From an uncultured Clostridia bacterium (GTDB taxonomy: Bacteria; Bacillota; Clostridia; TANB77; CAG-508), in NCBI GenBank assembly GCA_944386165.1, contig CALXAA010000008.1:1-64000 (forward strand): a DNA stretch of 64,000 bases. The letters run 5' to 3'. The notes beneath the pieces are model-generated. The model worked only from the letters and a program-made list of their open reading frames with translations, did not search any database and was not told the DNA's origin. The translations under genes were made by a program, and so were the position numbers. Positions 19,099-27,306 of this stretch are shown piece by piece (the first letter of the stretch is position 1; the number at the start of each line of letters is the position of its first letter).

Positions 19099-19989
19099 AT
19101 GGATGAAGAAAATAATAATCAACAATCAGAATTAGAAAATAATCCTGTTTCACAGATGGAAGCTCAAATTGCTAATAAAACAGTTCAACAAGTTGGAAAT
19201 ATTGCAAACAATTTAAGCCATAAAGCTAAAAAAGTAGCACAAGATGCTATAAAAGCTGTAGCAAAAGTAGCTGTTAAAATTGCAATGAAGTTAGGACAAA
19301 TAATTCTAAAAGTTATTCTAGCTACAGCACCTGTTAGCTTTATTGTAATAGGAGTAATAATTTTAGCAATTTTAATTTATTGTCTATATTTATCTGTATT
19401 TGGAGGTATTACAACAGTTTTTAAAAATGACGTACAAACTGGGGATGTATCAACTTCTGAAATAGCATCAATATATGATGAAAATACTTTAATAGGTGAT
19501 GGAGACTTTACAATTACTGCAACAGATGACATAGTACAGATTGGAAAAGAAATTCATGATTATATAAATGAACATAATTATACATATCATAATGGTAATA
19601 TAATGAATTATCCAAATGCAAGTCAAGGGATTGATTGTAGTGCATTTGTAACTTGGGTATTAATACAATATGGTTATACAGAATTTGAAGGAAGATCTCA
19701 ACTTTCAACATATGATTTTGTATGTTGGATAAATGGTGAAGTTGGAAATTATGATTTATCAAAATATGGTTGGGAATGGGAATCTACAGCTAATGCTACA
19801 CCTGAGCCAGGAGACTTATTATTAAAATCTTCACCATCTAGACATATTGAAATTTTTGCTGGAGATGGAGTAGGAACATATGGAGCTGGTTCAAATCATC
19901 AAATAAATGCTACAATAAGTTATGAAAATTGTTCAACAAGAACAATTATAAATGAAGGGCATTTTGATTATATAATTAGAATAAAATAG
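19099..19989 (+). CDS. membrane-anchored NlpC/P60-type wall hydrolase
   Basis: This 296-residue protein has an Ala/Lys-rich amphipathic N-terminus, one membrane helix (about residues 74-100) and a C-terminal NlpC/P60-like domain. The catalytic Cys lies in GIDCSAFVTW (about residue 180) and the His in SRHIEIF (about 249). Such enzymes cut peptidoglycan peptides and, in T4SS operons, play the VirB1-like role of opening the wall for the channel. AGGAGG precedes ATG 19099. The enzyme is anchored outward by its helix and lies in a T4SS operon, which limits its action to the machine. The domain assignment is good; the exact bond cut cannot be read from sequence. Confidence 0.8.
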   Translation: MDEENNNQQSELENNPVSQMEAQIANKTVQQVGNIANNLSHKAKKVAQDAIKAVAKVAVKIAMKLGQIILKVILATAPVSFIVIGVIILAILIYCLYLSVFGGITTVFKNDVQTGDVSTSEIASIYDENTLIGDGDFTITATDDIVQIGKEIHDYINEHNYTYHNGNIMNYPNASQGIDCSAFVTWVLIQYGYTEFEGRSQLSTYDFVCWINGEVGNYDLSKYGWEWESTANATPEPGDLLLKSSPSRHIEIFAGDGVGTYGAGSNHQINATISYENCSTRTIINEGHFDYIIRIK

Positions 19990-20017
19990 CTAAAATTTAT
20001 GAAAGGGAAAACAAAAT

Positions 20018-21286
20018 ATGAAGAATAAAAAGTTATTTTTTGCTATTATTGCTTTTTTGATTGTATTAGTTATAGTATTTATAATAATTATGATTATTAG
20101 AAAGAATTTTTTAGATAATAATATTGTGGATAAAGATGGTAATGTTGTTATAGAAGAAGAACCTCTTGGAGATTCTGAAGATCCTACAATTTATGAAAAA
20201 GAAAGACTAACAAATAATGTATATTTCTTTAGTATAGAACATTATATTAATGAATATTTAGATGCAATTAGTTCTGGTGCAGCAAAAAATGTAATGAATC
20301 GTTTAAGTGAAAATTATATTAAAGATAATAATTTAAATGAAAATAATATATTATCTAATATGGAAGAAAGTTATGAATTTATTGCAACAGAAATATATGA
20401 GACTAGAAATAAAACATTATATTCATATGTTGTTAAAGGTGTAAAAGATGATGGAATATATAATGAAAATAAATATTATTTATTTGACTTAGACTTAAGT
20501 AATTATACATATGCTATAACACCATTATTTAATAATAATTATACAGATATTAATCAAATACCAGTAAAAACTGAGTTAAAATCAATTGAAAAAAATAATC
20601 ACAATAGTTTTGAATATTTAAGACTAAATAATGATGAAATATTTACGAAATATGCAGAATATTATATAAATTTATTAAAAAATAATCCATCTAAGGCATA
20701 TGAAATGATGGATGAAGAATATAAAAAAGCAAGATTTGGAAATATTTATGGTAATTATACTAATTACATAACAATGATGATTAACAATAATAAAATTGAT
20801 ACAGAAATTAAAGAAATAACAAAATATAGTAATGATAACAAAACATATTTAGTAAAAACTAAAAATGATAATAGATATATAATAAAACAAAATTATCCTA
20901 TGAATTTTACAGTACAATTGGATGAATATACTATAGAATCAGATTCTTATAAAAAAGCATATTCATCTGCAACAGATGTAAAAAAATTATCAACAAATGT
21001 TGATAAAATAATGAAAATGATAAATAATTATGATTATCAAAATTTATATAATTTATTAGATGATAATTATAAAGAAAACAATGATATTAATAGTTTTATA
21101 AAATATATTCAAGAAAAATTTTATAATTCAAATTTTTATGAAATAACAGAAATTATAACTGGAGAAGAATCAAATACTCTTGAAATAAAAGTGTATAAAG
21201 ACAATTCATCAAATTCTGAATATAATTTAAATAAAATATTAATGGTATTAGGTGAAGGTACAGACTTTAAATTTTCTTTTGTATAA
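20018..21286 (+). CDS. membrane-anchored VirB8/TcpC-like protein 3
   Basis: This 422-residue protein is a paralogue of the 17902-19077 product. It has an N-terminal helix (about residues 6-30), an acidic spacer, then repeated segments such as YAEYYINLLKNNPSKAYEMMDEEYK and VDKIMKMINNYDYQNLYNLLDDNYK. These suggest two or more NTF2-like domains, and it ends GEGTDFKFSFV. It is the last gene of the operon and is followed by an intrinsic terminator. It is unusually rich in Asn and Lys, in line with the high AT content. A role as a channel assembly factor is inferred. Confidence 0.55.
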   Translation: MKNKKLFFAIIAFLIVLVIVFIIIMIIRKNFLDNNIVDKDGNVVIEEEPLGDSEDPTIYEKERLTNNVYFFSIEHYINEYLDAISSGAAKNVMNRLSENYIKDNNLNENNILSNMEESYEFIATEIYETRNKTLYSYVVKGVKDDGIYNENKYYLFDLDLSNYTYAITPLFNNNYTDINQIPVKTELKSIEKNNHNSFEYLRLNNDEIFTKYAEYYINLLKNNPSKAYEMMDEEYKKARFGNIYGNYTNYITMMINNNKIDTEIKEITKYSNDNKTYLVKTKNDNRYIIKQNYPMNFTVQLDEYTIESDSYKKAYSSATDVKKLSTNVDKIMKMINNYDYQNLYNLLDDNYKENNDINSFIKYIQEKFYNSNFYEITEIITGEESNTLEIKVYKDNSSNSEYNLNKILMVLGEGTDFKFSFV

Positions 21287-21307
21287 AAATTTGTTTGCAA
21301 TAAATAG

Positions 21308-21337
21308 AAAAAGGACATAATAAAAAATGTCCTTTTT
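21308..21337 (+). terminator. intrinsic terminator ending the main T4SS operon
   Basis: An 11-bp stem (21308-21318 with 21327-21337) ends in a T-run. It lies just after the last secretion gene. Confidence 0.8.
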
Positions 21338-21404
21338 TCTTTTCATAACTGTTCTAAAAAACAAAAATTAGAAATATATTTCATTATGATAGGAGGACAT
21401 GGAT

Positions 21405-21938
21405 ATGAAGAATAAAAAAAGAATAATTACATTAATAGTTGCTATTGCTATAATTGTTGGGGTATTTTTTATTTTTAAAAATGTTGAAATAAAAAAAGTG
21501 GAAGATGAATATCAGGATTATACACCGGAACAAGAAATATCAGAAGAACAAGCAACACAAACAAAAATCACATTATATTTTGAAAATATAGAAACAGGAA
21601 AATTAGATACCGAAACACAAGTTATTGATGCAAATTTATTAATTGAAAAACCTTATACTGAATTAGTAAATCGATTGATACAAGGACCACAGAGCAGTAA
21701 ATTAAAAAGATTAATTCCAGATGGAACAATATTGAATGATATTAAGTTAGAAAATGGATGTGCAATAATTAATTTTTCAAATCAATTTTTAAATTATGAA
21801 AATGAAGAACAAAAACTAAAAATAGTTAATAGTATTGTAAATACACTGACAAATTTAAAAGAAATTAATTCAATAAGTATTCTAATAAATGGAGAAAAAA
21901 ATGAAAATCTATCAGAAATATATTTAAAAAATAAATAG
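21405..21938 (+). CDS. GerMN-domain lipoprotein-like/sporulation protein
   Basis: This 177-residue protein has an N-terminal membrane segment (about residues 5-24) and a GerMN domain (about 55-170). The domain includes the signature PYTELVNRLIQGP and the later INFSNQFLNY and INSISILINGE. GerMN domains are found in GerM (spore cortex synthesis and germination) and in LpqB-like envelope proteins. ATG 21405 is 8 bases after AGGAGG (21391-21396); an ATG at 21399 would be too close. The gene stands alone between two terminators and is not part of the T4SS operon. With only one GerMN copy it is shorter than Bacillus GerM. Confidence 0.75.
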   Translation: MKNKKRIITLIVAIAIIVGVFFIFKNVEIKKVEDEYQDYTPEQEISEEQATQTKITLYFENIETGKLDTETQVIDANLLIEKPYTELVNRLIQGPQSSKLKRLIPDGTILNDIKLENGCAIINFSNQFLNYENEEQKLKIVNSIVNTLTNLKEINSISILINGEKNENLSEIYLKNK

Positions 21939-21946
21939 TAAATAAT

Positions 21947-21987
21947 AAAAATATATAATTTATTTTTTTAGTAAATTATATATTTTT
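21947..21987. terminator. bidirectional AT-rich terminator hairpin
   Basis: A perfect 16-bp stem (21947-21962 with 21972-21987) has a 9-base loop and A/T flanks. It serves the GerMN gene on the plus strand and the small leftward gene on the minus strand, whose stop lies in the left arm. Confidence 0.75.
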
Positions 21988-22196
21988 AAATATTTTTTTA
22001 AAGATGAAAAATTACATAAGAAGCATTCGACTTCATTAAGAGAAGTACAAGCTCTTTTTTGCAAATCTTTTAAATTTATTTTCTTATGTTTTGGTATTTT
22101 TTTGCTTTCTATTTCAGAAAATCTGGAGTTGGGAAGTTGTTCAAACATTTGGGATTCATAGGGTCTAATGTGATTTTTATTATAATTGTTATACAT
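21960..22196 (-). CDS. hypothetical 78-residue protein
   Basis: The leftward frame has an AAAGGAG site 7 bases before its ATG, which supports expression. The product is basic, has no membrane helix, and contains a Cys pair in VECFLCNF near the C-terminus. I do not recognise it. It is flanked by a terminator and faces away from rsmI, so it is a single-gene unit. Confidence 0.55.
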   Translation of the reverse strand: MYNNYNKNHIRPYESQMFEQLPNSRFSEIESKKIPKHKKINLKDLQKRACTSLNEVECFLCNFSSLKKYLKIYNLLKK

Positions 22197-22333
22197 TATT
22201 AAACTCCTTTACTAATATTTTAATATATTATATGAAAAAAAATAAAAAAAGATATATTTAAATAAAAATAAAATATTTATTTTAAAAAAAATAAAAATAT
22301 GTTAAAATATATAAAAAAGAAAGGTTGTTAAAA

Positions 22334-23161
22334 ATGAAAGGAAAATTATATATTGTTGCAACTCCAATAGGAAATTTGGAAGACATATCATTAAGAGCAT
22401 TAAGAATATTAAAAGAGGTAGATTTAATTGCAGCTGAAGATACAAGACAAACATTAAAATTATTAAATCATTTTGAAATAAATAAACCATTAATAAGCTA
22501 TCACAGACATAATGAGGAAATAAAAAGTGAGATACTTATTGAAAAATTAGAAAACGGAGAAAATATTGCTTTAGTTTCAGATGCAGGAACACCTGGAATA
22601 TGTGATCCAGGTGAAGAAATAATAAAAAAAGCAATTGATAATAATATTGAAGTAATACCTATTCCTGGAGCATGTGCAATGATTAATGCACTTATTGCTT
22701 CAGGAATAAGTACAAAAGAATTTACATTTTTGGGTTTTTTACCATTAAATAAAAAACTAAGAAAACAAAAATTAGATGAAATTGAAAATTCTCAAAAAAC
22801 AATTATTATTTATGAAGCACCACATAAAATGGAAAGTACTTTAAAAGATTTAAAAGAAATATTAAATAAAAGAAAAATAGTATTGGCAAGAGAATTGACT
22901 AAAATACATGAAGAATTTATAAGAAAAGATGTAGATCAAATTTTAGAAAATATTAGTAATTTAAAAGGTGAGATGATATTAATAATTGAAGGAAATACAT
23001 CCAAAAATGATAATCAAAATGAGCTTAATACATTAACACTAGAAGAACATTACAACTATTATAAGGAAAATGGATTAAGCAAAAAAGAAATTATTAAAAA
23101 AATTGCTAAAGATAGAAATTTAAATAAAAATGAAGTTTATATGCAATTTTTGAATAAATAA
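22334..23161 (+). CDS. rsmI: 16S rRNA (cytidine-1402-2'-O)-methyltransferase RsmI
   Basis: This 275-residue SAM-dependent methyltransferase modifies C1402 in the decoding centre of 16S rRNA. The tetrapyrrole-methylase-type fold is shown by IVATPIGNLEDIS (about residues 6-18), AEDTRQT, SDAGTPGICDPG (about 83-94) and PGACAMINAL. Length and motif order match RsmI. ATG 22334 is chosen over TTG 22325 because AAGAAAGG at 22317-22324 sits 9 bases before it. It is a single-gene unit, convergent with abrB. Confidence 0.93.
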   Translation: MKGKLYIVATPIGNLEDISLRALRILKEVDLIAAEDTRQTLKLLNHFEINKPLISYHRHNEEIKSEILIEKLENGENIALVSDAGTPGICDPGEEIIKKAIDNNIEVIPIPGACAMINALIASGISTKEFTFLGFLPLNKKLRKQKLDEIENSQKTIIIYEAPHKMESTLKDLKEILNKRKIVLARELTKIHEEFIRKDVDQILENISNLKGEMILIIEGNTSKNDNQNELNTLTLEEHYNYYKENGLSKKEIIKKIAKDRNLNKNEVYMQFLNK

Positions 23162-23191
23162 AAAGAAGTAGAATTATTTTTCTACTTCTTT
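23162..23191. terminator. bidirectional terminator between rsmI and abrB-like gene
   Basis: A perfect 12-bp stem (23162-23173 with 23180-23191) is flanked by A and T runs. It includes the end of the leftward gene and serves both convergent units. Confidence 0.75.
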
Positions 23192-23443
23192 CATTGTAGC
23201 TTCTAATGTAGATATTCTTTCTACACATTTAGGACATAGTAATCTATCCTTAAAAGTAACTAGATTTTTTGTATTACCACAGAAAATACAGTTTGGTTCA
23301 TATTTTTTTAATATTATTGATGTTCCATCTACATATATTTCTAATGGGTCTTTTTCAGCAATTTCAAATTTATTTCTAATTTCTCTTGGAATAACTATTC
23401 TTCCTAATTCATCTACTTTTCTAACTATACCTGTTGATTTCAT
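23174..23443 (-). CDS. AbrB/SpoVT-type transcriptional regulator with zinc-ribbon-like tail
   Basis: This 89-residue protein has an N-terminal swapped-hairpin AbrB DNA-binding domain (residues 1-47, KSTGIVRKVDELGRIVIP, as in AbrB and the SpoVT N-terminus). A C-terminal part has two CxxC pairs (CIFC at about 52-55 and CPKC at about 73-76), which could bind zinc. AbrB-family proteins control the transition to stationary phase and sporulation. AAGGAGG lies 7 bases before ATG. The promoter at 23482-23510 contains a TGACGTCA palindrome that could be a self-regulation site. Its targets are not visible here. Confidence 0.88.
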   Translation of the reverse strand: MKSTGIVRKVDELGRIVIPREIRNKFEIAEKDPLEIYVDGTSIILKKYEPNCIFCGNTKNLVTFKDRLLCPKCVERISTLEATMKEVEK

Positions 23444-23481
23444 AATATGTCCTCCTTAAACATTTTTTTCAATTCATGTAT

Positions 23482-23510
23482 ATAATAGCATAAATATTTA
23501 ATGACGTCAA
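23482..23510 (-). promoter_or_regulatory. promoter of the AbrB-type gene with palindrome over the -35 box
   Basis: On the minus strand, TTGACG (23505-23510) and TATTAT (23482-23487) are 17 bases apart. The 8-bp palindrome TGACGTCA (23502-23509) overlaps the -35 box and could be an operator. Confidence 0.55.
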
Positions 23511-23635
23511 TTATTTTTTGAAAAATTTGTTATATTTTTACAAATTTTTAATATAAATTATATATATAGTTTATATTTTAAAAGATTTGAAATATGTGAA
23601 AATAACAAATATATGATATTTTTGAGAGGAAAAAT

Positions 23636-24217
23636 ATGTTAAATATATTATGGCCAATTTTTGTAGTTTTATCAATTTTTTTTGCAGTAATTTCTGGAAA
23701 TGTGGAAAATTTAAATAGAGCAATTTCTACTTCAACAGAAGGGGCTGTATCTTTAACATTGACTCTAATAGGCACTACTTGCTTATGGAGTGGAATTATG
23801 GAAATTGCTTCTAATACTAAAATTGTTGATTATTTAGCTGGAGTTTTAAAGAAAATTATAAAATATTTATTTCCGAATATTAATAAAAATGAAAATGCAC
23901 AAAAAAAGATTATTATGAATGTTATAGCTAATATTTTAGGACTTGGAAATGCAGCAACACCATTAGGTTTACAAGCAATGGAAGAATTACAAAAAGATAA
24001 TATTGAAAAAGATAAATTAAGCAATAATATGATGATGCTAATAGTATTAAATACTGCATCCCTTCAAATAATTCCAACAACAGTCATTGCAATAAGAACT
24101 TCACTCAATTCTGAAAACCCTACAAAAATTATTTTTCCAATTTGGTTATCCACAATTTGTGCAGCAATTGTGGGAATCATTATAACAAAATTGCTTATAA
24201 AGGCAGATAATAATTAA
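23636..24217 (+). CDS. spmA: spore maturation protein SpmA
   Basis: This 193-residue membrane protein has four to five hydrophobic helices. It carries family hallmarks such as LIGTTCLWSGIMEIA (about residues 44-58), a conserved NILGLGNAATPLGLQAM (about 101-117) and IIPTTVIAIR. SpmA and SpmB are needed for dehydration of the spore core. The family is nucleoside-recognition/gate-domain like, and the molecular activity is not settled. GAGAGG precedes ATG 23636. spmB follows after 8 bases, so they form an operon. Confidence 0.92.
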   Translation: MLNILWPIFVVLSIFFAVISGNVENLNRAISTSTEGAVSLTLTLIGTTCLWSGIMEIASNTKIVDYLAGVLKKIIKYLFPNINKNENAQKKIIMNVIANILGLGNAATPLGLQAMEELQKDNIEKDKLSNNMMMLIVLNTASLQIIPTTVIAIRTSLNSENPTKIIFPIWLSTICAAIVGIIITKLLIKADNN

Positions 24218-24225
24218 GAAAGAAT

Positions 24226-24768
24226 GTGATCAAAATAAAGATTGTAAATTATTTGTCAAATATTGCAATGCCAATAATAATTTTTATAATTATTATTTTT
24301 GGCATAAAAGAAAATAAAAATGTTTTTGATTTATTTATAAAAGGAGCAAAAAAGGGTTTAGAGATAACTGTAAAAATATTTCCTACATTAATTGGATTAT
24401 TTTTTGCTATAGGATTGTTAAATAATTCTGGTATTATAGAATATATTACAAAAATAGTTGAACCTATTTTAGAATTTATAAAATTTCCAAAAGAAATATT
24501 TCCTCTTGCATTATTAAGACCAATTTCAGGTAGTGCTTCATTAGCTGTTGCAACAGAAATAATAAAAAACAATGGAGTAGACTCAATGGTTGGATTAATT
24601 GCATCAGTTATAATGGGAGCAACTGAAACTACTTTATATACAATAGCTGTATATACTAGTAGTGTAAGAATAAAAAAAACAAGGAACATATTGATAGCAT
24701 CTCTTGCAGCAGATGTTACTGGAATTATGATGTCAATCATTTTTTGCAAAATTTTATTTGCTATGTAA
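24226..24768 (+). CDS. spmB: spore maturation protein SpmB
   Basis: This 180-residue membrane protein is the usual partner of SpmA. It has helices near residues 14-30, 53-75 and 120-178, and the conserved LLRPISGSASLAVATEII (about 96-113) and GATETTLYTIAVY. GTG 24226 is the start; the only nearby ATG is out of frame. The ribosome binding site is weak, so translation is probably coupled to spmA, which ends 8 bases upstream. Confidence 0.92.
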   Translation: MIKIKIVNYLSNIAMPIIIFIIIIFGIKENKNVFDLFIKGAKKGLEITVKIFPTLIGLFFAIGLLNNSGIIEYITKIVEPILEFIKFPKEIFPLALLRPISGSASLAVATEIIKNNGVDSMVGLIASVIMGATETTLYTIAVYTSSVRIKKTRNILIASLAADVTGIMMSIIFCKILFAM

Positions 24769-25144
24769 AGCTTGAAAATACTAGGAAGTAAGGCGGTTTG
24801 TCGTTTTGTGTCGAACGATTTTTGTTGACAAACAGAAAAATAGGGTGTAACATATAGCTAAATTAACAAGGCGAATGAAATATATTTTTATCAAAAAAAT
24901 TCGTCTATCAAAAATATAATTTAGTTTTTTATCTTGTAAAGGGAATATATAATTTTCCCCATAAATCAATAAATAATTAATAAAAGATTCCTTATTTGAG
25001 TCAAGTAATTTTTCTTCAATAATAGGCCCCTATTTTATTATTACTGAAAAACACACATATTATTAATTTAATTGTTCCTTATATATTCTCTTTACAATAC
25101 CATAAAAAATAGGCTCAAAAAAATTTGATACCTATTTAAAATAA
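24769..25144. other. intergenic region between convergent spmB and walJ
   Basis: No convincing gene is present; a short leftward frame at 24781-24969 lacks a ribosome binding site. The left part has a small hairpin (TCGTT 24801-24805 with AACGA 24814-24818) followed by five T, a possible spmAB terminator. The same spot holds TGTCGAA (24809-24815), matching the core of a Spo0A box but outside any promoter. GTTTGTC (24796-24802) and GACAAAC (24837-24843) form a wider inverted repeat. Two further AT-rich imperfect hairpins follow. Confidence 0.5.
25104..25137 (-). terminator. intrinsic terminator of walJ
   Basis: AAATAGG (25107-25113) pairs with CCTATTT (25131-25137), with extra inner pairing. 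On the minus strand it is followed by a T-run (complement of the A-run at 25104-25109). Confidence 0.65.
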
Positions 25145-25936
25145 TCATACTTTTATCAATTTCCCAGGAAAGTCACGGCTTGCAACAGACAAATTTATTG
25201 AATTTGTATTACAGCCATTTGTTATAATCTCATCTATAGTAGTTTGATAAGCAAGTTCTGGAAAATTACTCTCTTTACTTAAATGTCCTAATAGAGCAGT
25301 ATGTAAATTACTATTTTTTAATAAATATGAAATTGTTTTACCTGCAATTGTATTTGAAAGATGACCATTACTTCCAGCAATACGAGCCTTTAAATTAAAC
25401 GGATATTTACAACATTTTAAAACTTCAGTATCATAATTAGATTCTAGCAAAACTAATTTACTTCCTTCTAGATTTTTTAAAATAGAATTTGTCATATGTC
25501 CAATATCTGTTGCAATACTTAATTTATTCTCATTATCACTTATATTAAATCCACAAGGGTCTGCAGCATCATGAGGAATACTAAACGGATTTATTTCTAA
25601 ATTTTTAATGTTAAACTTTTCATTTACATTAAAAAAATTAATATTTTTTATTGGAATCTTCTCTTTTTGAGATGGCATAGCATCAAATGTTTTTTTAGTT
25701 GCATATACAGGTATATCATATTTTTTAGATATTGTTGATAATCCTTTTATGTGATCAGAGTGTTCATGAGTAATTAAAATAGCATCAATTGAAGAAAGAT
25801 TTTCTTCAATTGAAACTAAAGCTTCTTCAATCTTTTTGCAGCTTAATCCAACATCAATTAAAACTTTTGTATTATCACTTTCAACAAATAAACTATTACC
25901 ACTACTGCCACTATATAAACTACAAAAATTTAGCAT
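25145..25936 (-). CDS. walJ: WalJ/YycJ-type metallo-beta-lactamase-fold hydrolase
   Basis: This 263-residue cytoplasmic metallohydrolase has the N-terminal signature CSLYSGSSGNS (about residues 5-15) typical of YycJ/WalJ. The metal-binding motif is HEHSDH (about 57-62), and later histidines lie in IPHDAADP and LLGHLSKES. The family is linked to cell-wall and DNA-repair coordination in Firmicutes; its substrate is probably nucleic acid but unproven. Here it follows murA by 33 bases instead of walR/walK. It is the last gene of the leftward spoIIR-murA-walJ group and is followed by a terminator. Confidence 0.88.
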   Translation of the reverse strand: MLNFCSLYSGSSGNSLFVESDNTKVLIDVGLSCKKIEEALVSIEENLSSIDAILITHEHSDHIKGLSTISKKYDIPVYATKKTFDAMPSQKEKIPIKNINFFNVNEKFNIKNLEINPFSIPHDAADPCGFNISDNENKLSIATDIGHMTNSILKNLEGSKLVLLESNYDTEVLKCCKYPFNLKARIAGSNGHLSNTIAGKTISYLLKNSNLHTALLGHLSKESNFPELAYQTTIDEIITNGCNTNSINLSVASRDFPGKLIKV

Positions 25937-25969
25937 ATGTATTCTTCTTTCTATTCATGTATAAAAATG

Positions 25970-27229
25970 TTATTCAGTTATTCTTTCGATTTGAGCACCT
26001 AGTTTTCTAAATTTTTCTTCAATATTTTCATAACCTCTATCTATATGCTCTAAATTATATACTTCAGTTTTTCCTTTTGCTGCAATTCCTGCAATAATTA
26101 ATGCTGCACCTGCACGTAAATCTGTAGAATACACAGGAGCACCATATAATTTATCTACACCTTCAAAAAATGCAGATTTTCCTTGTGCTGTAATTTTTGC
26201 TCCCATTTTATTAAGTTCATCTGTATATTGAAACCTAGATTCCCATATACTTTCTATAATTCTACTAGTGCCATCAGCAATAGAAAGTACAACTCCCATT
26301 TGAGGTTGTAAATCAGTAGGAAAACCTGGATAAGGTAAAGTTTTTATTATTGCTTTTGATGGACGTTTATTACAAGTTACTCTAATACTATCACCATAAT
26401 CTTCAACTTGTCCACCAATTTCAGTAATTTTTGCTGTTATTGATTCTAAATGTTTTGTTATACAATTCTTTATAAGTACATTTCCTCTAGTTGCAACTGC
26501 AGCAAGCATAAATGTTCCTGCTTCTATTTGATCTGGAACAATAGAATATGTGCTATTTCCAGATAATTTTTTAACACCATTTATCTTTATCATATCTGTT
26601 CCTGCACCACGAATATCTGCACCCATAGTATTTAAAAAATTTGCAACATCTACTATGTGTGGTTCTTTTGCAGCATTATCAATAATTGTTGTTCCTTCTG
26701 CAAGAACTGCTGCAAGCATTACATTAATTGTTGCTCCAACAGAAACAACATCCATATATATAGATGTTCCAACTAATTTTGAAGCTTTTGCAGTTATTTT
26801 TCCTTGTGCAGTATCCACTTTAGCTCCTAAAGCTTCGAATCCTTTTATATGTTGGTCTATTGGTCTTGCTCCTAGTTTACAACCACCAGGCATACCTACA
26901 GTTATATTTCCTTTACGTCCAAGCATACTTCCTATAATATAATATGAAGCTCTAAATTTTCTTGTTAAATCCTCAGATGCTACAGTTTTATCTATATTTC
27001 TTGTATCAATTGTAATTTCATTTGAATTGTTCCAAGTTATTTTTGCACCTAAACTTTCTAATATTTTACATGACATTTTTACATCACTTATATTTGGTAC
27101 ATTTTCTATTGTACAAATACCATCAATTAAAAGTGTTGCTGGTAAAATAGCTACAGCAGCATTTTTGGCACCGCTTATTGTAACTTCTCCTTTAAGGCGT
27201 GTTGGTCCTGATATTACTAGTTTTTCCAA
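25970..27229 (-). CDS. murA: UDP-N-acetylglucosamine 1-carboxyvinyltransferase MurA
   Basis: This 419-residue enzyme transfers enolpyruvate from PEP to UDP-GlcNAc, the first committed step of peptidoglycan synthesis in the cytoplasm. It begins MEKLVISGPTRLKGEV and has SGAKNAAV (about residues 20-27), the active-site Cys in PGGCKLGARP (about 117; Cys means fosfomycin-sensitive type), and typical late motifs such as YPGFPTDLQPQ. The start is TTG 27229, fixed by a perfect GGAGGTGA site upstream. It sits between spoIIR and walJ. Confidence 0.96.
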   Translation of the reverse strand: MEKLVISGPTRLKGEVTISGAKNAAVAILPATLLIDGICTIENVPNISDVKMSCKILESLGAKITWNNSNEITIDTRNIDKTVASEDLTRKFRASYYIIGSMLGRKGNITVGMPGGCKLGARPIDQHIKGFEALGAKVDTAQGKITAKASKLVGTSIYMDVVSVGATINVMLAAVLAEGTTIIDNAAKEPHIVDVANFLNTMGADIRGAGTDMIKINGVKKLSGNSTYSIVPDQIEAGTFMLAAVATRGNVLIKNCITKHLESITAKITEIGGQVEDYGDSIRVTCNKRPSKAIIKTLPYPGFPTDLQPQMGVVLSIADGTSRIIESIWESRFQYTDELNKMGAKITAQGKSAFFEGVDKLYGAPVYSTDLRAGAALIIAGIAAKGKTEVYNLEHIDRGYENIEEKFRKLGAQIERITE

Positions 27230-27306
27230 AAGTATCTCACCTCCATAATTGAATGTAAATTAATAAATAGAATATAACATAAAACAATAAATATTACAAT
27301 AGTTTT

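Noticed and set aside
576-21286. Prophage origin of the left block
   Set aside because: There are no capsid, tail, terminase or portal motifs. The ATPases and membrane proteins are of secretion type.
24781-24969. A 62-residue leftward open frame
   Set aside because: No ribosome binding site, no conserved pattern, and several hairpins cross it.
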